47,298 nucleotides of DNA, taken from contig JAVBUR010000031.1 of assembly GCA_031555145.1 (NCBI GenBank), positions 1 to 47,298 on the forward strand, read 5' to 3'. The notes under the pieces are model-generated. The model was not told the DNA's origin, did not search any database, and was given only the letters and a program-made list of their open reading frames with translations. This DNA is from JAJDIA01 sp031555145. GTDB taxonomy: Bacteria > Bacteroidota > Bacteroidia > Bacteroidales > Tannerellaceae. A program made the translations under genes and the position numbers. Positions 30,954-40,921 of the stretch are shown piece by piece (within the stretch, counting starts at the first letter, position 1; the number at the start of each line of letters is the position of its first letter).

Positions 30954-32174
30954 TTACTTCGCTGTGACGATGGCCTGAATGGCATCGGCATGGACTTGTT
31001 TGCCTGTGGCACGGTCGAACAGGCCGCAGCCGTTCGCTCCTGTGCTTCCGTTGTCCCAATAGATGGGAACGATATCATTGGCCAGCGCCGTCTTGGTGAC
31101 GTATCCGAAGTAATAATTGCGGGAGGCCTCCACCTGTTTCTGTAGTTCGGCATCTGAAACCACACGATAGGTGGCGCCATATTCGCCTATGATGACGGGG
31201 ATACCTTTGTCAACAAAGTTGCTTTTCATCTTGCCGAACTGTTCACGCACATAGTCTTCCTGTCCCCAGTTGGATACTTCGCCATACTGGTCGAAACCAC
31301 CTTCCTTTCCCCAGAAATACTTGACGGTAGCCCACGACTCGTTTTTTTCCATCAATGCATATTCATACGGGTCGTAGTAATGCACTTCGGCCATCAGGCG
31401 GCCGGTCGTAGGATCGGTTGGCATCTTGAGGTGGGCGATGGCATGTTCGATGCTGGTGTTGAAAGATTGTACGATCAGGTTCCGCCAGGCGTTTCGTCCC
31501 CCGGTAGAACGTACGGCGTCCACAAATGTCTGGTTGAAGGACGCTTGGACGGCCAGGTTCTCGGCAGTAGGATTGGAATAATCGGTGTTATGCACCTCGT
31601 TCGTTCCGGCAAAGAGCAGGTGCTCGTCGTAGTCACGGAAGTAGGTGGCGATCTGTTCCCAAATAGCTTTCTCTTTCTTCAGGACAGTTGTCTGTGTCAC
31701 ATATTGGGGATTTTCTTCCAGCCAACCGCCATCCCAGTGGATGTTGATAATGGCATACATATTATTATCCACACAATAGTCTACCACTTCTTTCACACGT
31801 GCCAGCCAACTTTGCCGAATGTTGGAAGTCGATATGCCCTCTACATAACTGCTCCAGGCACAAGGGATGCGGACGGTAGTAAAACCGGCAGCTTTGACGG
31901 CATCGATCAGTTTTTTTGTCGTGGCCGGATTTCCCCAACCGGTTTCCCCACCGGGTACTTCGAGGGAGTTTCCCAAGTTCCATCCCAGTTTCAACTTGGC
32001 CGCCAGCGCCGGGGCGTCACTCGCCATGCCGGTTTTATCGGCAGGGAAGGAGGTGTTGTCGGGTTTGATCTCATCAGGTTCATCGTCTGATCCACAGCTG
32101 ACGAGTGCCGCTGTCATTACAGCCAGCAGGCAGCCGGCCAGATGGTAAAAAAAGTGGTTTTTCTTCATACTCAT
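30954..32174 (-). CDS. GH5-family glycoside hydrolase lipoprotein (endoglucanase-like)
   Basis: A 406-residue secreted enzyme. A signal and lipobox (ALVSC) are followed by an acidic stretch (GSDDEPDE), which in Bacteroidetes favours surface export. The GH5 barrel shows GWNLGNSLE, the loop INIHWDGGW, the acid/base Glu in GTNEVH and the nucleophile Glu in IIGEYGA. This family cleaves beta-linked glucans, mannans or xyloglucans; the exact target is not clear, though GWNLGN is seen in cellulase-like subfamilies. No SusC/SusD genes are nearby, so it stands alone. The start at 32172-32174 is preferred, with 32168 two codons in as the alternative. Confidence 0.93.
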   Translation of the reverse strand: MSMKKNHFFYHLAGCLLAVMTAALVSCGSDDEPDEIKPDNTSFPADKTGMASDAPALAAKLKLGWNLGNSLEVPGGETGWGNPATTKKLIDAVKAAGFTTVRIPCAWSSYVEGISTSNIRQSWLARVKEVVDYCVDNNMYAIINIHWDGGWLEENPQYVTQTTVLKKEKAIWEQIATYFRDYDEHLLFAGTNEVHNTDYSNPTAENLAVQASFNQTFVDAVRSTGGRNAWRNLIVQSFNTSIEHAIAHLKMPTDPTTGRLMAEVHYYDPYEYALMEKNESWATVKYFWGKEGGFDQYGEVSNWGQEDYVREQFGKMKSNFVDKGIPVIIGEYGATYRVVSDAELQKQVEASRNYYFGYVTKTALANDIVPIYWDNGSTGANGCGLFDRATGKQVHADAIQAIVTAK

Positions 32175-32209
32175 ACTAAAATAAACGGTCACAAATACAC
32201 AATAAAGTA

Positions 32210-32217
32210 CAAAGGTA
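32210..32217 (-). promoter_or_regulatory. -7 element of the GH5 gene
   Basis: TACCTTTG on the minus strand matches TAnnTTTG, 36 bp before the GH5 ATG. Confidence 0.55.
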
Positions 32218-32229
32218 AGAGATTATACC

Positions 32230-32237
32230 TAACTTTG
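32230..32237 (+). promoter_or_regulatory. -7 element of the ABC exporter operon
   Basis: TAACTTTG matches TAnnTTTG, 53 bp before the first ABC gene and only 12 bp from the divergent GH5 -7 element. Confidence 0.55.
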
Positions 32238-32289
32238 TATATCGAAATAAAAACGAAGACCGGTGTAAACCTCATCTGATCATATCCGC

Positions 32290-34032
32290 ATGAAGCGATA
32301 TTGGAACATACTGAAGAAGTACAAGGCAGGCTTGATAGTCTGCCCGTTTCTTGTATTGATATCGGTGGCTAGTGAAACGATTCAGCCCTACTTTATGGCG
32401 CAGATCGTGGACGATGGGATCATGCAACGTGACTTGTCGGTGATTACCCGTACAGGTGCATGGATGGTGATTGTCGCTGTGTTCGGTTTGATTGCCAGCA
32501 TCTATAATATGTATGTGTCGTCGGATGTGTCGACGCGTTTCGGAACCGACCTGCGTTCGGCGTTGTTCCGCAAGATCGGCCAACTGGCATTCCCGGATAT
32601 CGACCGGTTTAGCTCGGCTTCGCTGATCACACGGTTGACCAATGATGTGACGCGTATTCAACAGATCGTTTTGATGTCGATGCGCATTATGTTGCGTGGA
32701 CCGCTGATGCTGGTCATGGCGTTGTTCTTTATTGTGTCGATCAATGCCCGGCTGGCATTGGTGCTGGCGGCATCTATTCCACTACTCGCTATCAGCCTTT
32801 ACTTTATATTCAGCAAGGGTATCCCGTATTTCAGGGAAGTACAACAGAAGGTTGATCTCCTGAATGCGGTGGTGCGTGAGAACCTGATCAATATCCGGGT
32901 TGTCAAATCCTTTGTGCGTGAAGATTTCGAAGCAGCCAAGTTTCGTCGGAGCAGCGAAGAACTGCGCGACAGTGTGATCCGGGCTGCTAATACGATGGTC
33001 GCTATCTTTCCCGTGATGCAACTGATCATGAACCTGTCGCTACTGGCTATCCTGTGGTTTGGTGGTAACGAGGTGATACAGGGCGATCTGAAGGTGGGAG
33101 AATTGATCTCTTTCGTGAACTACCTGATGCAGGTGCTTTTCTCACTAATGATGATGTCGATGGTGATCATGGCGATCGGCCGTGCCTCGGCTTCCTCTAC
33201 CCGTATTGTCGAAGTGTTTGATGCCGATCCGTCACTGGCCGACGCTCCGGAAAGCAAACGGGCGGCACACCGGGTCGAACGGGGTGAAGTGGAATTCCGG
33301 AATGTCAACTTCCGCTATGGTGGCAGTGAGAATGATGTGTTGCATCATATCAGTTTCCATATCCAGCCGGGAGAAACTGTGGCGGTGGTCGGTTCTACCG
33401 GATCGGCCAAAAGCTCGATGGTGCAATTGATTCCCCGCTTGTACGACGTTACGGCAGGCGAGGTCTGCGTAGATGGCGTCAATGTAAAAGACTATCCCCT
33501 GGAAGAACTGCACCAGCGAATCGGCATGGTGTTGCAAAATAACGAACTGTTTACCGGTTCCATAGGTGAGAATATCCGCTGGGGGAATCCTGAAGCGACA
33601 GAAGCCGAGGTGGAAGAGGCCGCTCGTGCTGCCGAAGCGCACGACTTTATCAATGGCTTTACAGACGGTTACGACACGCTGTTAGGCAGGGGAGGCGTGA
33701 ATGTCTCCGGCGGACAGAAGCAACGTATCTGCATCGCCCGTGCCTTGCTGCGCAAACCGAAGATACTGATTCTCGACGACAGCACCAGCGCCGTCGATAG
33801 CGAAACAGAACTGCGGATACGCAGCAACCTCAATGCCTTGCTGCATGATACGACTGTCTTTATCATTACTCAACGGGTACACACTATGCAAGCGGCCGAC
33901 CGGGTGATCGTGCTTGAGGACGGCGAAATCAGTGCTCAGGGCACGCCTGCCGAATTGCTCGAACAGTCACCTATCTACCAGGAGATCTATCATTCACAAC
34001 AAATCAACCTCGACGGCAATGGCACACGGTAA
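32290..34032 (+). CDS. ABC exporter half with degenerate nucleotide site (TM287-like)
   Basis: A 580-residue half-transporter with six TM helices (1-310) and an ATP-binding domain. Three key residues differ from a full ATPase: Walker A reads GSTGSAKS (A373 for Gly), the catalytic Glu after Walker B is Asp (D497), and the switch His is Gln (Q528). The signature VSGGQ is normal. This matches the degenerate partner of heterodimeric exporters such as TM287/288. It overlaps the next gene by 14 bp, so the two are made together. The family exports drugs, lipids or peptides; the substrate here is unknown. Confidence 0.95.
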   Translation: MKRYWNILKKYKAGLIVCPFLVLISVASETIQPYFMAQIVDDGIMQRDLSVITRTGAWMVIVAVFGLIASIYNMYVSSDVSTRFGTDLRSALFRKIGQLAFPDIDRFSSASLITRLTNDVTRIQQIVLMSMRIMLRGPLMLVMALFFIVSINARLALVLAASIPLLAISLYFIFSKGIPYFREVQQKVDLLNAVVRENLINIRVVKSFVREDFEAAKFRRSSEELRDSVIRAANTMVAIFPVMQLIMNLSLLAILWFGGNEVIQGDLKVGELISFVNYLMQVLFSLMMMSMVIMAIGRASASSTRIVEVFDADPSLADAPESKRAAHRVERGEVEFRNVNFRYGGSENDVLHHISFHIQPGETVAVVGSTGSAKSSMVQLIPRLYDVTAGEVCVDGVNVKDYPLEELHQRIGMVLQNNELFTGSIGENIRWGNPEATEAEVEEAARAAEAHDFINGFTDGYDTLLGRGGVNVSGGQKQRICIARALLRKPKILILDDSTSAVDSETELRIRSNLNALLHDTTVFIITQRVHTMQAADRVIVLEDGEISAQGTPAELLEQSPIYQEIYHSQQINLDGNGTR

Positions 34033-35785
34033 TCCCCATAAAGCCGACGAAAAGGCAAAGAATACGAAGCGGACGATTGCCCGCCTGATGTCGTACATGC
34101 GCTACGACCGACGCCTGATGGTGGTGATCTGCTTCCTGATCCTGATCGAGATTGCGACCAATCTGGTAGGATCGTATATGTTGCGCCCGATTATCAACGA
34201 TTATATCCTGCCGGGGAATATGGGCGGCTTTGTCCGTATGTTGATCCTGCTTGGTATCGTCTATGTGGCGGGAGGGGCCGCTGTGTGGATCCAATACCGC
34301 CTGCTCAACCGGGTCGCCCAGCACACGGTCGCCCGTATCCGGCAAGCCTTGTTCGAACAAATGGAGCGGCTGCCTATCCGTTACTTCGATACCCACCAGC
34401 ATGGCGACCTGATGAGCCGTTATACCAACGATATCGACCGTGTCAGTGATACGCTGACCGACAGTGTGGCCGAGATTATCCTTAGTATTCTGACTGTGAT
34501 AGGATTGTTTGTGATGATGCTCTACATCAGCCCGATACTGACAGTGGTTACGTTGATTACGATCCCACTGATGTTCTTTGCTGCACAGATCGTGGTCAAA
34601 CGAAGCAGTGTCTATTTCAAAGGACAGCAGGAATCATTGGGTCAACTCAATGGCTATGTGGAAGAGATGATTAGCGGTCAAAAGGTGATCAAACTCTTTG
34701 GGCATGAAGAACGGGTGGAAGCCGACTTTGAAGTGCTTAACCGTGACCTGAACGAGAAGTCCACCAAAGCCCAGTTCTATTCCGGGCTGATGATGCCGCT
34801 GATGCAGAACCTGAGTACGCTGAACTTTGTATTGGTGACGATTGTCGGCGGGTTGTTGGCTATCTTTCGTGGTTTCGACGTGGGAGGCTTGGCGGCTTTC
34901 CTGCAATACTCGCGTCAGTTCGGCCGTCCGGTCAACCAGTTGGCCAGCCTTTATAACAGTATCCAGGCGGCTATTGCCGGAGCCGAACGCATCTTCGAAG
35001 TGATCGACGAAGCGCCGGAGCCTGTGGATAACGCCGACGCTATTACCCTTTCGCAGGTCAAAGGCGATGTCCGGATGACGGATGTCGTGTTCGGCTATAG
35101 ACCGGAGAAAGTAATCCTCAAAGGCATCTCGCTGCATGTAACCCCAGGATGCAAGATTGCCCTTGTCGGCGAAACCGGTGCGGGGAAGACTACGATCATG
35201 AATATGTTACCCCGCTTCTTCGATATTCAGTCAGGCGATATCCGCATCGACGGTCATTCGTTACAGACGATCACACGGGAAAGCCTGCGCCGTTCGATGG
35301 CAATTGTCTTGCAGGATACCCACCTATTTACCGGAACGGTACGCGAGAATATCCGTTTTGGCCGTTTGGATGCCACAGATGAAGCCGTCATCCAGGCCGC
35401 TAAGTTGACTGCTGCCCATTCCTTTATCCGCCGCTTGCCGCACGGCTATGATACCCTGCTGGAAAATGATGGCGCCAACCTTAGCCAAGGCCAGCGCCAG
35501 TTATTGAATATCGCCCGTGCCGCCATAGCTGATCCTCCGATCTTATTACTCGATGAAGCGACCAGTAATATCGATACCCGCAGCGAGATCCTGATCCAGC
35601 GTGGCCTCGACCAACTGATGGCCGGCCGCACCAGCCTGATCATCGCCCACCGTCTGTCAACCATCCGCAACGCCGACCTCATCCTCGTTCTCGAACATGG
35701 CGAGATCATCGAACACGGGACGCATGCCGAACTGCTTGCCCTCCGGGGTAAGTATGAGTCGATGTACAGGGAACAGTTCAGGTAA
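34019..35785 (+). CDS. ABC exporter half with intact catalytic residues (TM288-like)
   Basis: A 588-residue partner of the preceding half-transporter: six TM helices, then an ATP-binding domain with normal Walker A (GETGAGKTT), catalytic Glu (E513 in LLLDEATS) and switch His (H544). Its signature motif is altered to LSQGQ (488-492). In the head-to-tail dimer this altered signature faces the first subunit's degenerate site, so one site hydrolyses ATP and the other mainly binds it. The ATG at 34019 is used; an upstream open frame that overlaps the first gene in another phase is not coding. It converges with the esterase gene, 4 bp apart. Confidence 0.95.
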   Translation: MAHGNPHKADEKAKNTKRTIARLMSYMRYDRRLMVVICFLILIEIATNLVGSYMLRPIINDYILPGNMGGFVRMLILLGIVYVAGGAAVWIQYRLLNRVAQHTVARIRQALFEQMERLPIRYFDTHQHGDLMSRYTNDIDRVSDTLTDSVAEIILSILTVIGLFVMMLYISPILTVVTLITIPLMFFAAQIVVKRSSVYFKGQQESLGQLNGYVEEMISGQKVIKLFGHEERVEADFEVLNRDLNEKSTKAQFYSGLMMPLMQNLSTLNFVLVTIVGGLLAIFRGFDVGGLAAFLQYSRQFGRPVNQLASLYNSIQAAIAGAERIFEVIDEAPEPVDNADAITLSQVKGDVRMTDVVFGYRPEKVILKGISLHVTPGCKIALVGETGAGKTTIMNMLPRFFDIQSGDIRIDGHSLQTITRESLRRSMAIVLQDTHLFTGTVRENIRFGRLDATDEAVIQAAKLTAAHSFIRRLPHGYDTLLENDGANLSQGQRQLLNIARAAIADPPILLLDEATSNIDTRSEILIQRGLDQLMAGRTSLIIAHRLSTIRNADLILVLEHGEIIEHGTHAELLALRGKYESMYREQFR

Positions 35786-35789
35786 TCTT

Positions 35790-36665
35790 TTATTTCGTAA
35801 ACGACCGGCTAAAGAACGGAAGTGCCGTATACAATGCCGAGTGCCAATATTCCCAGGTATGGCCGCCGTCACGAACGCGAAGTTGGCAAGGAACCTGAGC
35901 GTTACGCATGGCTTGGAAGAAGTCTATATTGACATCGAACAGGAAGTCATCGTCTCCACAATCCACAAACCAGTTGATGGTACGGAGTTGGGCTAGCGTT
36001 TCCGTATCTGCTTTCTTAACGAAGTCGATCGTATTGAGTTCGCGTACCGATATGCCTAGGTAAGTCATCTTTTCCTGTCCGGGAGTCGGTTGTACATTGG
36101 GGTCGGGAAGATCCATCAACGCGCTCATCGCATAGCAGGCACAATACATGTCAGAATGACGTTGGGCATAGACCGTACTGCCACCTCCTCCCATTGAAAG
36201 GCCGCCGATGGCACGATGTCCTTTATCGCCGATAATACGGTATGTCTTTTCGATATAAGGCAGGAATTCGGTATAGAAGAAGTCTTCATAACGCCAGCCC
36301 GGCATATTGAAATATCCGTTCCATACACCTTCATAAATATTTCCTCCGGCATTCGGTGTGACAATAATCATTTCTGTCGCTTCGCCACTATCTACCAATT
36401 GATCCATTACATCCTTCACATGCCCGCGCATATACCAGCCCGCATTCGTGTCGAGCATACCGTGCAGCAAGTAGAGTACGGGATATTTCCGGTCGGTCTG
36501 TACGTCATAACTCTTTGGTAGGAAGACCGAATACGCGCGATAGGCATTCAATATTTTACTGTGGATGGAATCTGTAACCACCCGACTCTGCGGGCCTGGA
36601 TTGTACTGGGCTGATACCGCCACAACTATCGATACCAGCATTGTGATCAAAAGTGTTTTTCTCAT
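35790..36665 (-). CDS. Exported CE1-type esterase (alpha/beta hydrolase)
   Basis: A 291-residue protein with a Sec signal (about 1-20, ending SAQ). The esterase fold shows PVLYLLHGMLD, the nucleophile elbow GLSMGG, a likely Asp in DCGDDDFLFDV and the catalytic His in DGGHTWEYWH. This is the layout of feruloyl/acetyl esterases of carbohydrate esterase family 1 and of the S-formylglutathione-hydrolase-like group. With a signal peptide, a role in removing ester groups from plant or host glycans is plausible, perhaps beside the GH5 enzyme. The ATG at 36663-36665 starts the signal peptide; the longer reading adds an unrelated basic stretch. Confidence 0.9.
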   Translation of the reverse strand: MRKTLLITMLVSIVVAVSAQYNPGPQSRVVTDSIHSKILNAYRAYSVFLPKSYDVQTDRKYPVLYLLHGMLDTNAGWYMRGHVKDVMDQLVDSGEATEMIIVTPNAGGNIYEGVWNGYFNMPGWRYEDFFYTEFLPYIEKTYRIIGDKGHRAIGGLSMGGGGSTVYAQRHSDMYCACYAMSALMDLPDPNVQPTPGQEKMTYLGISVRELNTIDFVKKADTETLAQLRTINWFVDCGDDDFLFDVNIDFFQAMRNAQVPCQLRVRDGGHTWEYWHSALYTALPFFSRSFTK

Positions 36666-36716
36666 TACTTTGCTTCTATTATAGGGTGAATATAGTTTCT
36701 TCTGTGGTTGTACAGA

Positions 36717-36724
36717 CAAATATA
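36717..36724 (-). promoter_or_regulatory. -7 element of the esterase gene
   Basis: TATATTTG on the minus strand, an exact match to TAnnTTTG, 52 bp before the ATG. Confidence 0.5.
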
Positions 36725-36768
36725 TTGTTTTGTTTTATATTATGGATCGTTCGTATTTACTTTTATGT

Positions 36769-36776
36769 TACTTTTG
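36769..36776 (+). promoter_or_regulatory. -7 element of the M16 protease gene
   Basis: TACTTTTG matches TAnnTTTG, 41 bp before the ATG. Confidence 0.55.
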
Positions 36777-36816
36777 TTTTAATATTAACAGATGACTAAC
36801 TAAACCATTTATTGTT

Positions 36817-39630
36817 ATGATGCGAATAAACCGTTTACTTATTTCCCTCTTCCTGTTGCTGGGTAGCGTTGGCTATCTGTTGGCTCAGGGACAGTTGCAG
36901 CCATTGCCGATTGACTCCCATATCCGCTATGGCAAGTTACCTAATGGACTGACTTATTACATCCGGCATAACGAACTGCCGAAGGAACGTGCGGACTTCT
37001 ATATCGCCCAGAATGTCGGTTCTATCCTCGAAGAAGAGAACCAACGCGGGCTGGCTCACTTCCTTGAACATATGGCGTTCAACGGAAGCAAAAACTTCCC
37101 CAATGACGGGATGGACGAATATCTTGAAAGTGTAGGTATGCGTATGGGTGAGAACCTGAACGCCTATACCTCTTTCGACGAAACTGTGTATATGATTATG
37201 AACGCCCCGGTGACACAGGATGCTGTGGTCGACTCCTGTCTACTCGTCTTACACGACTGGTCGAACTTCCTGGCGCTGACCGACTCAGCCGTCGAGAAGG
37301 AACGCGGCATCATCCGCGAAGAATGGCGTACCGGCCAGGATGCCCAGATGCGCCTTTGGGAACAGCAACTGCCGAAGATGTTCCCTGGCAGCCGCTATGC
37401 CAACCGAATGCCGATCGGTACGATCGACGTAATCAACAACTTCAAGCCGGAAGAACTGCGTGCCTATTACCATAAGTGGTACCGTCCCGATCTTCAGGCA
37501 TTGATCGTTGTAGGAGATATTGATGTAGACAAGGTAGAAGCAACCATCAAACAGATGTTTGCCGACATCCCCGCACCGGTGAATCCCGCCCAGCGTACCG
37601 AGTTCGAAGTTCCTGATAATGACCTCCCGCTGGTATCCATCGCCACAGACAAGGAGGCTTCGCAAACCGTCCTCTATATCTTCTACAAACACGATAAGAT
37701 GCCGAATGAACTCTCGTCTACCATCAACGGCCTGGTGAAGGACTATGTCCAGGACGTCGCCTCCATGATGATGAACGAACGTTTCAATGAACTGCTCCAG
37801 CAGGCCAATCCTCCGTTTATCTATGCCGAAGCCGGCGATGGTGAATTTATGGTGGCCCGCACAAAAGAAGCCTGGACGGTAGCAGCCCTTGCCAAAGAAG
37901 GCGCTATTGAATCGACCTTTACCACCATGGTGACGGAAACCGAACGCCTCCGCCAACACGGTTTCACTGCATCAGAATACGACCGTGCCCGTATCAACCT
38001 GCTCAAGAAATATGAGTCGGCCTATAACGAACGCGACAAACAAAAGAACAGCACCTATACCCGTGAGTATGTGAAGCACTTTACTGATGGTGGTTACGTG
38101 CTCGATATCACCGACGAATACGCCTTGATAAACCAGATCGCCCCCATGATCCCCGTTGATCAGGTGAACGGTTATATCCAGGATATGATTGGGGAAAATA
38201 ACATTGTCCTCGCCCTTACCGGCCCCGCCAAGGAAGGTTTGAAATACCCGTCGGAAGAAGACTTGCTGAAGACCTTCCTGGCTGCCCGCCAGATTCCGGT
38301 CGAGGCCTATGTGGAAACCGTCTCCAACGAACCGCTGATCCCCACACTACCGACCCCGGGTAAGATTACTGCGACCACTGAAGACCCTCGTTTCAGCGCT
38401 ACGGTGCTGACCCTCTCCAACGGAATCAAAGTAATCCTGAAACCTACCGAATATAAGAAAGATGAAATCATCATGACGGCTACCAGCCCGGGTGGAACCA
38501 CCCTCTTCGGTAAAGGCGATATTGACAACCTGAAGGTAATGAACAGCGTTATCGGACTGGGAGGCCTCGGGCAATTCTCGGCTACCGATCTGAGTAAGCG
38601 GCTGGCCGGCAAACAGGTGTCTTGTTCCTCTTCCGTGGGACAGGACAATGAAAGCATGAACGGTTCATCTTCTGTACGCGACATCGAAACCCTATTTGAA
38701 CTCATCTACCTCCACTTTACGGCCTTGCGCTCTGACGACGAAGCCTATGCCTCTTACGAAACCCGCATGAAGGCACAGTTGGCCAATATGGAGCTGAACC
38801 CGATGGTAGCTTTCAGCGATTCGATCACCAAAGCTGTCTATATGGACGACCCGCGTGCACAGCGTCTTCGCGCGGACGACTTCGAGAAGATCAGCTACTC
38901 TCGCATCATGGATATGTACAAGCAACGCTTTGCCGACGCTTCCGACTTTACCTTCACCTTTGTCGGAAATGTTGATATGGAAGTGATTCGCCCGTTGGTT
39001 GAACAATACCTGGCTACCCTGCCGTCGCTCAAACGCATAGAAAAGGGTGATGAGAAACAGGTATCTCCCATGCGTAAAGGCAAGTATGAGAGCCATTTCA
39101 CCCGTCAGATGGAAGTGGCGAAAGCCTCCGTCCTCAACCTCTACTCCGGTCAGATGGACTATACATTGGAAAACAACGTATCGGCTACCATGCTGAAACA
39201 GATCCTCGACCTGGTTTATACCGAAAAGATCCGCGAAGACCAAGGTGGTACGTATGGCGTATCCGTATCTGCCGCTATCTCAGCCTTCCCGACCGGAAAG
39301 ACCTCGCTGCAGATCTATTTCGATACCGATCCTGCTAAACAGCAACAGTTAGTGACCATCATTCACAACGAACTGAACCGGATTGCCGAAGCAGGACCAC
39401 GTCAGCAGGACTTCCAGAAGACACAGGACAACCTTCTCAAACGTCATGCCGAACGTATGCAGGAAAATGCCTACTGGCTGAATGCTATTGACAACTGTTA
39501 CTTCCGCGGCCTGGATTCCTATACTAATTATGAAGCCACCGTTAAGGCTATGACTCCTGAAAAGATACGCGCCTTCGCCGGCAAGTTCCTCAAACAGGGC
39601 AATAACGTTGAAGTAATCATGCAACCGTGA
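36817..39630 (+). CDS. M16-family zinc protease, exported
   Basis: A 937-residue protease with a Sec signal (about 1-24, ending LLAQ). The inverted zinc motif H81-F-L-E84-H85 (HFLEHMAFNG) lies in the first of four M16 repeats, and the second half lacks the motif, as usual for pitrilysin-type enzymes. They form a clamshell around peptides up to a few dozen residues. The length fits the Bacteroidetes periplasmic M16 group. The start may be the first or second of two adjacent Met codons. A terminator follows at 39652-39680. Confidence 0.94.
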   Translation: MMRINRLLISLFLLLGSVGYLLAQGQLQPLPIDSHIRYGKLPNGLTYYIRHNELPKERADFYIAQNVGSILEEENQRGLAHFLEHMAFNGSKNFPNDGMDEYLESVGMRMGENLNAYTSFDETVYMIMNAPVTQDAVVDSCLLVLHDWSNFLALTDSAVEKERGIIREEWRTGQDAQMRLWEQQLPKMFPGSRYANRMPIGTIDVINNFKPEELRAYYHKWYRPDLQALIVVGDIDVDKVEATIKQMFADIPAPVNPAQRTEFEVPDNDLPLVSIATDKEASQTVLYIFYKHDKMPNELSSTINGLVKDYVQDVASMMMNERFNELLQQANPPFIYAEAGDGEFMVARTKEAWTVAALAKEGAIESTFTTMVTETERLRQHGFTASEYDRARINLLKKYESAYNERDKQKNSTYTREYVKHFTDGGYVLDITDEYALINQIAPMIPVDQVNGYIQDMIGENNIVLALTGPAKEGLKYPSEEDLLKTFLAARQIPVEAYVETVSNEPLIPTLPTPGKITATTEDPRFSATVLTLSNGIKVILKPTEYKKDEIIMTATSPGGTTLFGKGDIDNLKVMNSVIGLGGLGQFSATDLSKRLAGKQVSCSSSVGQDNESMNGSSSVRDIETLFELIYLHFTALRSDDEAYASYETRMKAQLANMELNPMVAFSDSITKAVYMDDPRAQRLRADDFEKISYSRIMDMYKQRFADASDFTFTFVGNVDMEVIRPLVEQYLATLPSLKRIEKGDEKQVSPMRKGKYESHFTRQMEVAKASVLNLYSGQMDYTLENNVSATMLKQILDLVYTEKIREDQGGTYGVSVSAAISAFPTGKTSLQIYFDTDPAKQQQLVTIIHNELNRIAEAGPRQQDFQKTQDNLLKRHAERMQENAYWLNAIDNCYFRGLDSYTNYEATVKAMTPEKIRAFAGKFLKQGNNVEVIMQP

Positions 39631-39651
39631 TCAACAGACATACTCATAAAG

Positions 39652-39680
39652 AAGGGGCTCCTACAGAGTCCCTTTTTTTA
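39652..39680 (+). terminator. Terminator after the M16 protease gene
   Basis: A 9-bp stem with one G-U pair (39652-39660 with 39666-39674) around a 5-nt loop, followed by a T run, about 20 bp beyond the stop codon and just before the convergent queA gene. Confidence 0.85.
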
Positions 39681-39693
39681 TGGAGTGGCGGGC

Positions 39694-40914
39694 CTAGAGC
39701 AGCAGTGAACTATCACCGTAGCTCAGGAAGCGGAAGTTGTTGGCGAGGGCGTAGTCGTAGATGGGACGCCAGTTGCCTTTGACGAATGCGGAGATGAGAA
39801 GCAAGAGTGTGCTTTGCGGCTGGTGGAAGTTGGTGATGATGCCGCGGACAATCCGGAAGGTGTAGCCGGGGGCGATCATGATTTGCGTGGCGGTGATCAG
39901 CTTATCTGCTTGCCGACGGTCGAGGTAGTCGAGTAACTGTTGCAGGGCTTCGGTCGGGGTAAGCTGGTTGTTCGCTTCGTCGTAGGGTGTCCATTGGTTA
40001 ACGACGAGGTTGTCGGCCGAGGCTTCCGGGTATTGTGAGAGGTGGACACCGATGTAGTATAAGCTTTCCAGCGTACGGACGGAGGTAGTGCCGACGGCAA
40101 TGATCTGTCCAAGGTGTTGTAGAAGATGCTTGATTGTTGCCCGGTTGACAGAGATAAACTCCGTATGCATCTCATGATCCTTAATCATCTCACTCTTAAC
40201 GGGCTTGAAGGTGCCGGCTCCCACATGGAGGGTTACTTCTTCACGCCTGAAGCCATGGGTATCGAGGTCTTCCAGGACCTCGGGTGTAAAGTGCAGACCG
40301 GCCGTCGGAGCGGCTACCGAGCCTTTGATCCGGGCATAGACCGTCTGGTAGGTATCGAGGTCGCTTGCTTCGGTCTTCCGGTTGAGGTAGGGCGGGATGG
40401 GCAGGATACCGGCGGCGTCGAGCAGCTCTGCGAAGGTGTAGGTGGGATTATCCCAACTAAACTCCACCAGGTGGGTGTCGCCATGCGTTTCCTTCTTTTC
40501 GGCAGAGAGGGTTATGGTCACGCCGTCAATTTCCACGGATTGCGACAGAAGTCCTTCTTTCCATCGCTTCAGGTTACCGATGAGGCAAGTCCAACTACAC
40601 TGCTCGGTTTGTTGAAAGACCAGTGCATAGTCGTGCGGGACAACCGGTTCGAGACAGAAGACCTCGATCTGCGCACCTGTTTCCTTGCGGAAGAGCAGCC
40701 GTGCCTGTATCACCCGTGTATTATTAAACACCAGCAGGCTACCGGCCGGCAGATGGTCCGTGATCCGGCGGAAGATGCTTTCGCTGATCTGTCCGTCCTT
40801 ATACAACAACAGTTTGGATTCGTCCCGCCGGGTAAGGGGGAATTTGGCAATTCGCTCGTCGGGAAGCGGGTAGGTGTAATCTTCGATGCGTATTTGCTGG
40901 ATGTCCGTTTTCAT
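39694..40914 (-). CDS. queA: S-adenosylmethionine:tRNA ribosyltransferase-isomerase
   Basis: A 406-residue enzyme that adds the ribosyl part of SAM to preQ1 at tRNA position 34, making epoxyqueuosine. The family start reads DYTYPLPDERIAKFPL (about 12-27), followed by DESKLL, FNNTRVIQARL, and in the C-terminal half VAAPTAGLHFTPE and LHVGAGTFKPV. The length is at the long end, as in other Bacteroidetes QueA. The start at 40912-40914 fits the family N-terminus, but the -7 element lies only 8 bp upstream, so the mRNA may be leaderless or nearly so. Confidence 0.96.
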   Translation of the reverse strand: MKTDIQQIRIEDYTYPLPDERIAKFPLTRRDESKLLLYKDGQISESIFRRITDHLPAGSLLVFNNTRVIQARLLFRKETGAQIEVFCLEPVVPHDYALVFQQTEQCSWTCLIGNLKRWKEGLLSQSVEIDGVTITLSAEKKETHGDTHLVEFSWDNPTYTFAELLDAAGILPIPPYLNRKTEASDLDTYQTVYARIKGSVAAPTAGLHFTPEVLEDLDTHGFRREEVTLHVGAGTFKPVKSEMIKDHEMHTEFISVNRATIKHLLQHLGQIIAVGTTSVRTLESLYYIGVHLSQYPEASADNLVVNQWTPYDEANNQLTPTEALQQLLDYLDRRQADKLITATQIMIAPGYTFRIVRGIITNFHQPQSTLLLLISAFVKGNWRPIYDYALANNFRFLSYGDSSLLL

Positions 40915-40921
40915 ATGACTG

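Noticed and set aside
33914..34018. Longer N-terminus for the second ABC subunit
   Set aside because: The added 35 residues are read in another phase within the first ABC gene, and the ATG at 34019 gives the normal length.
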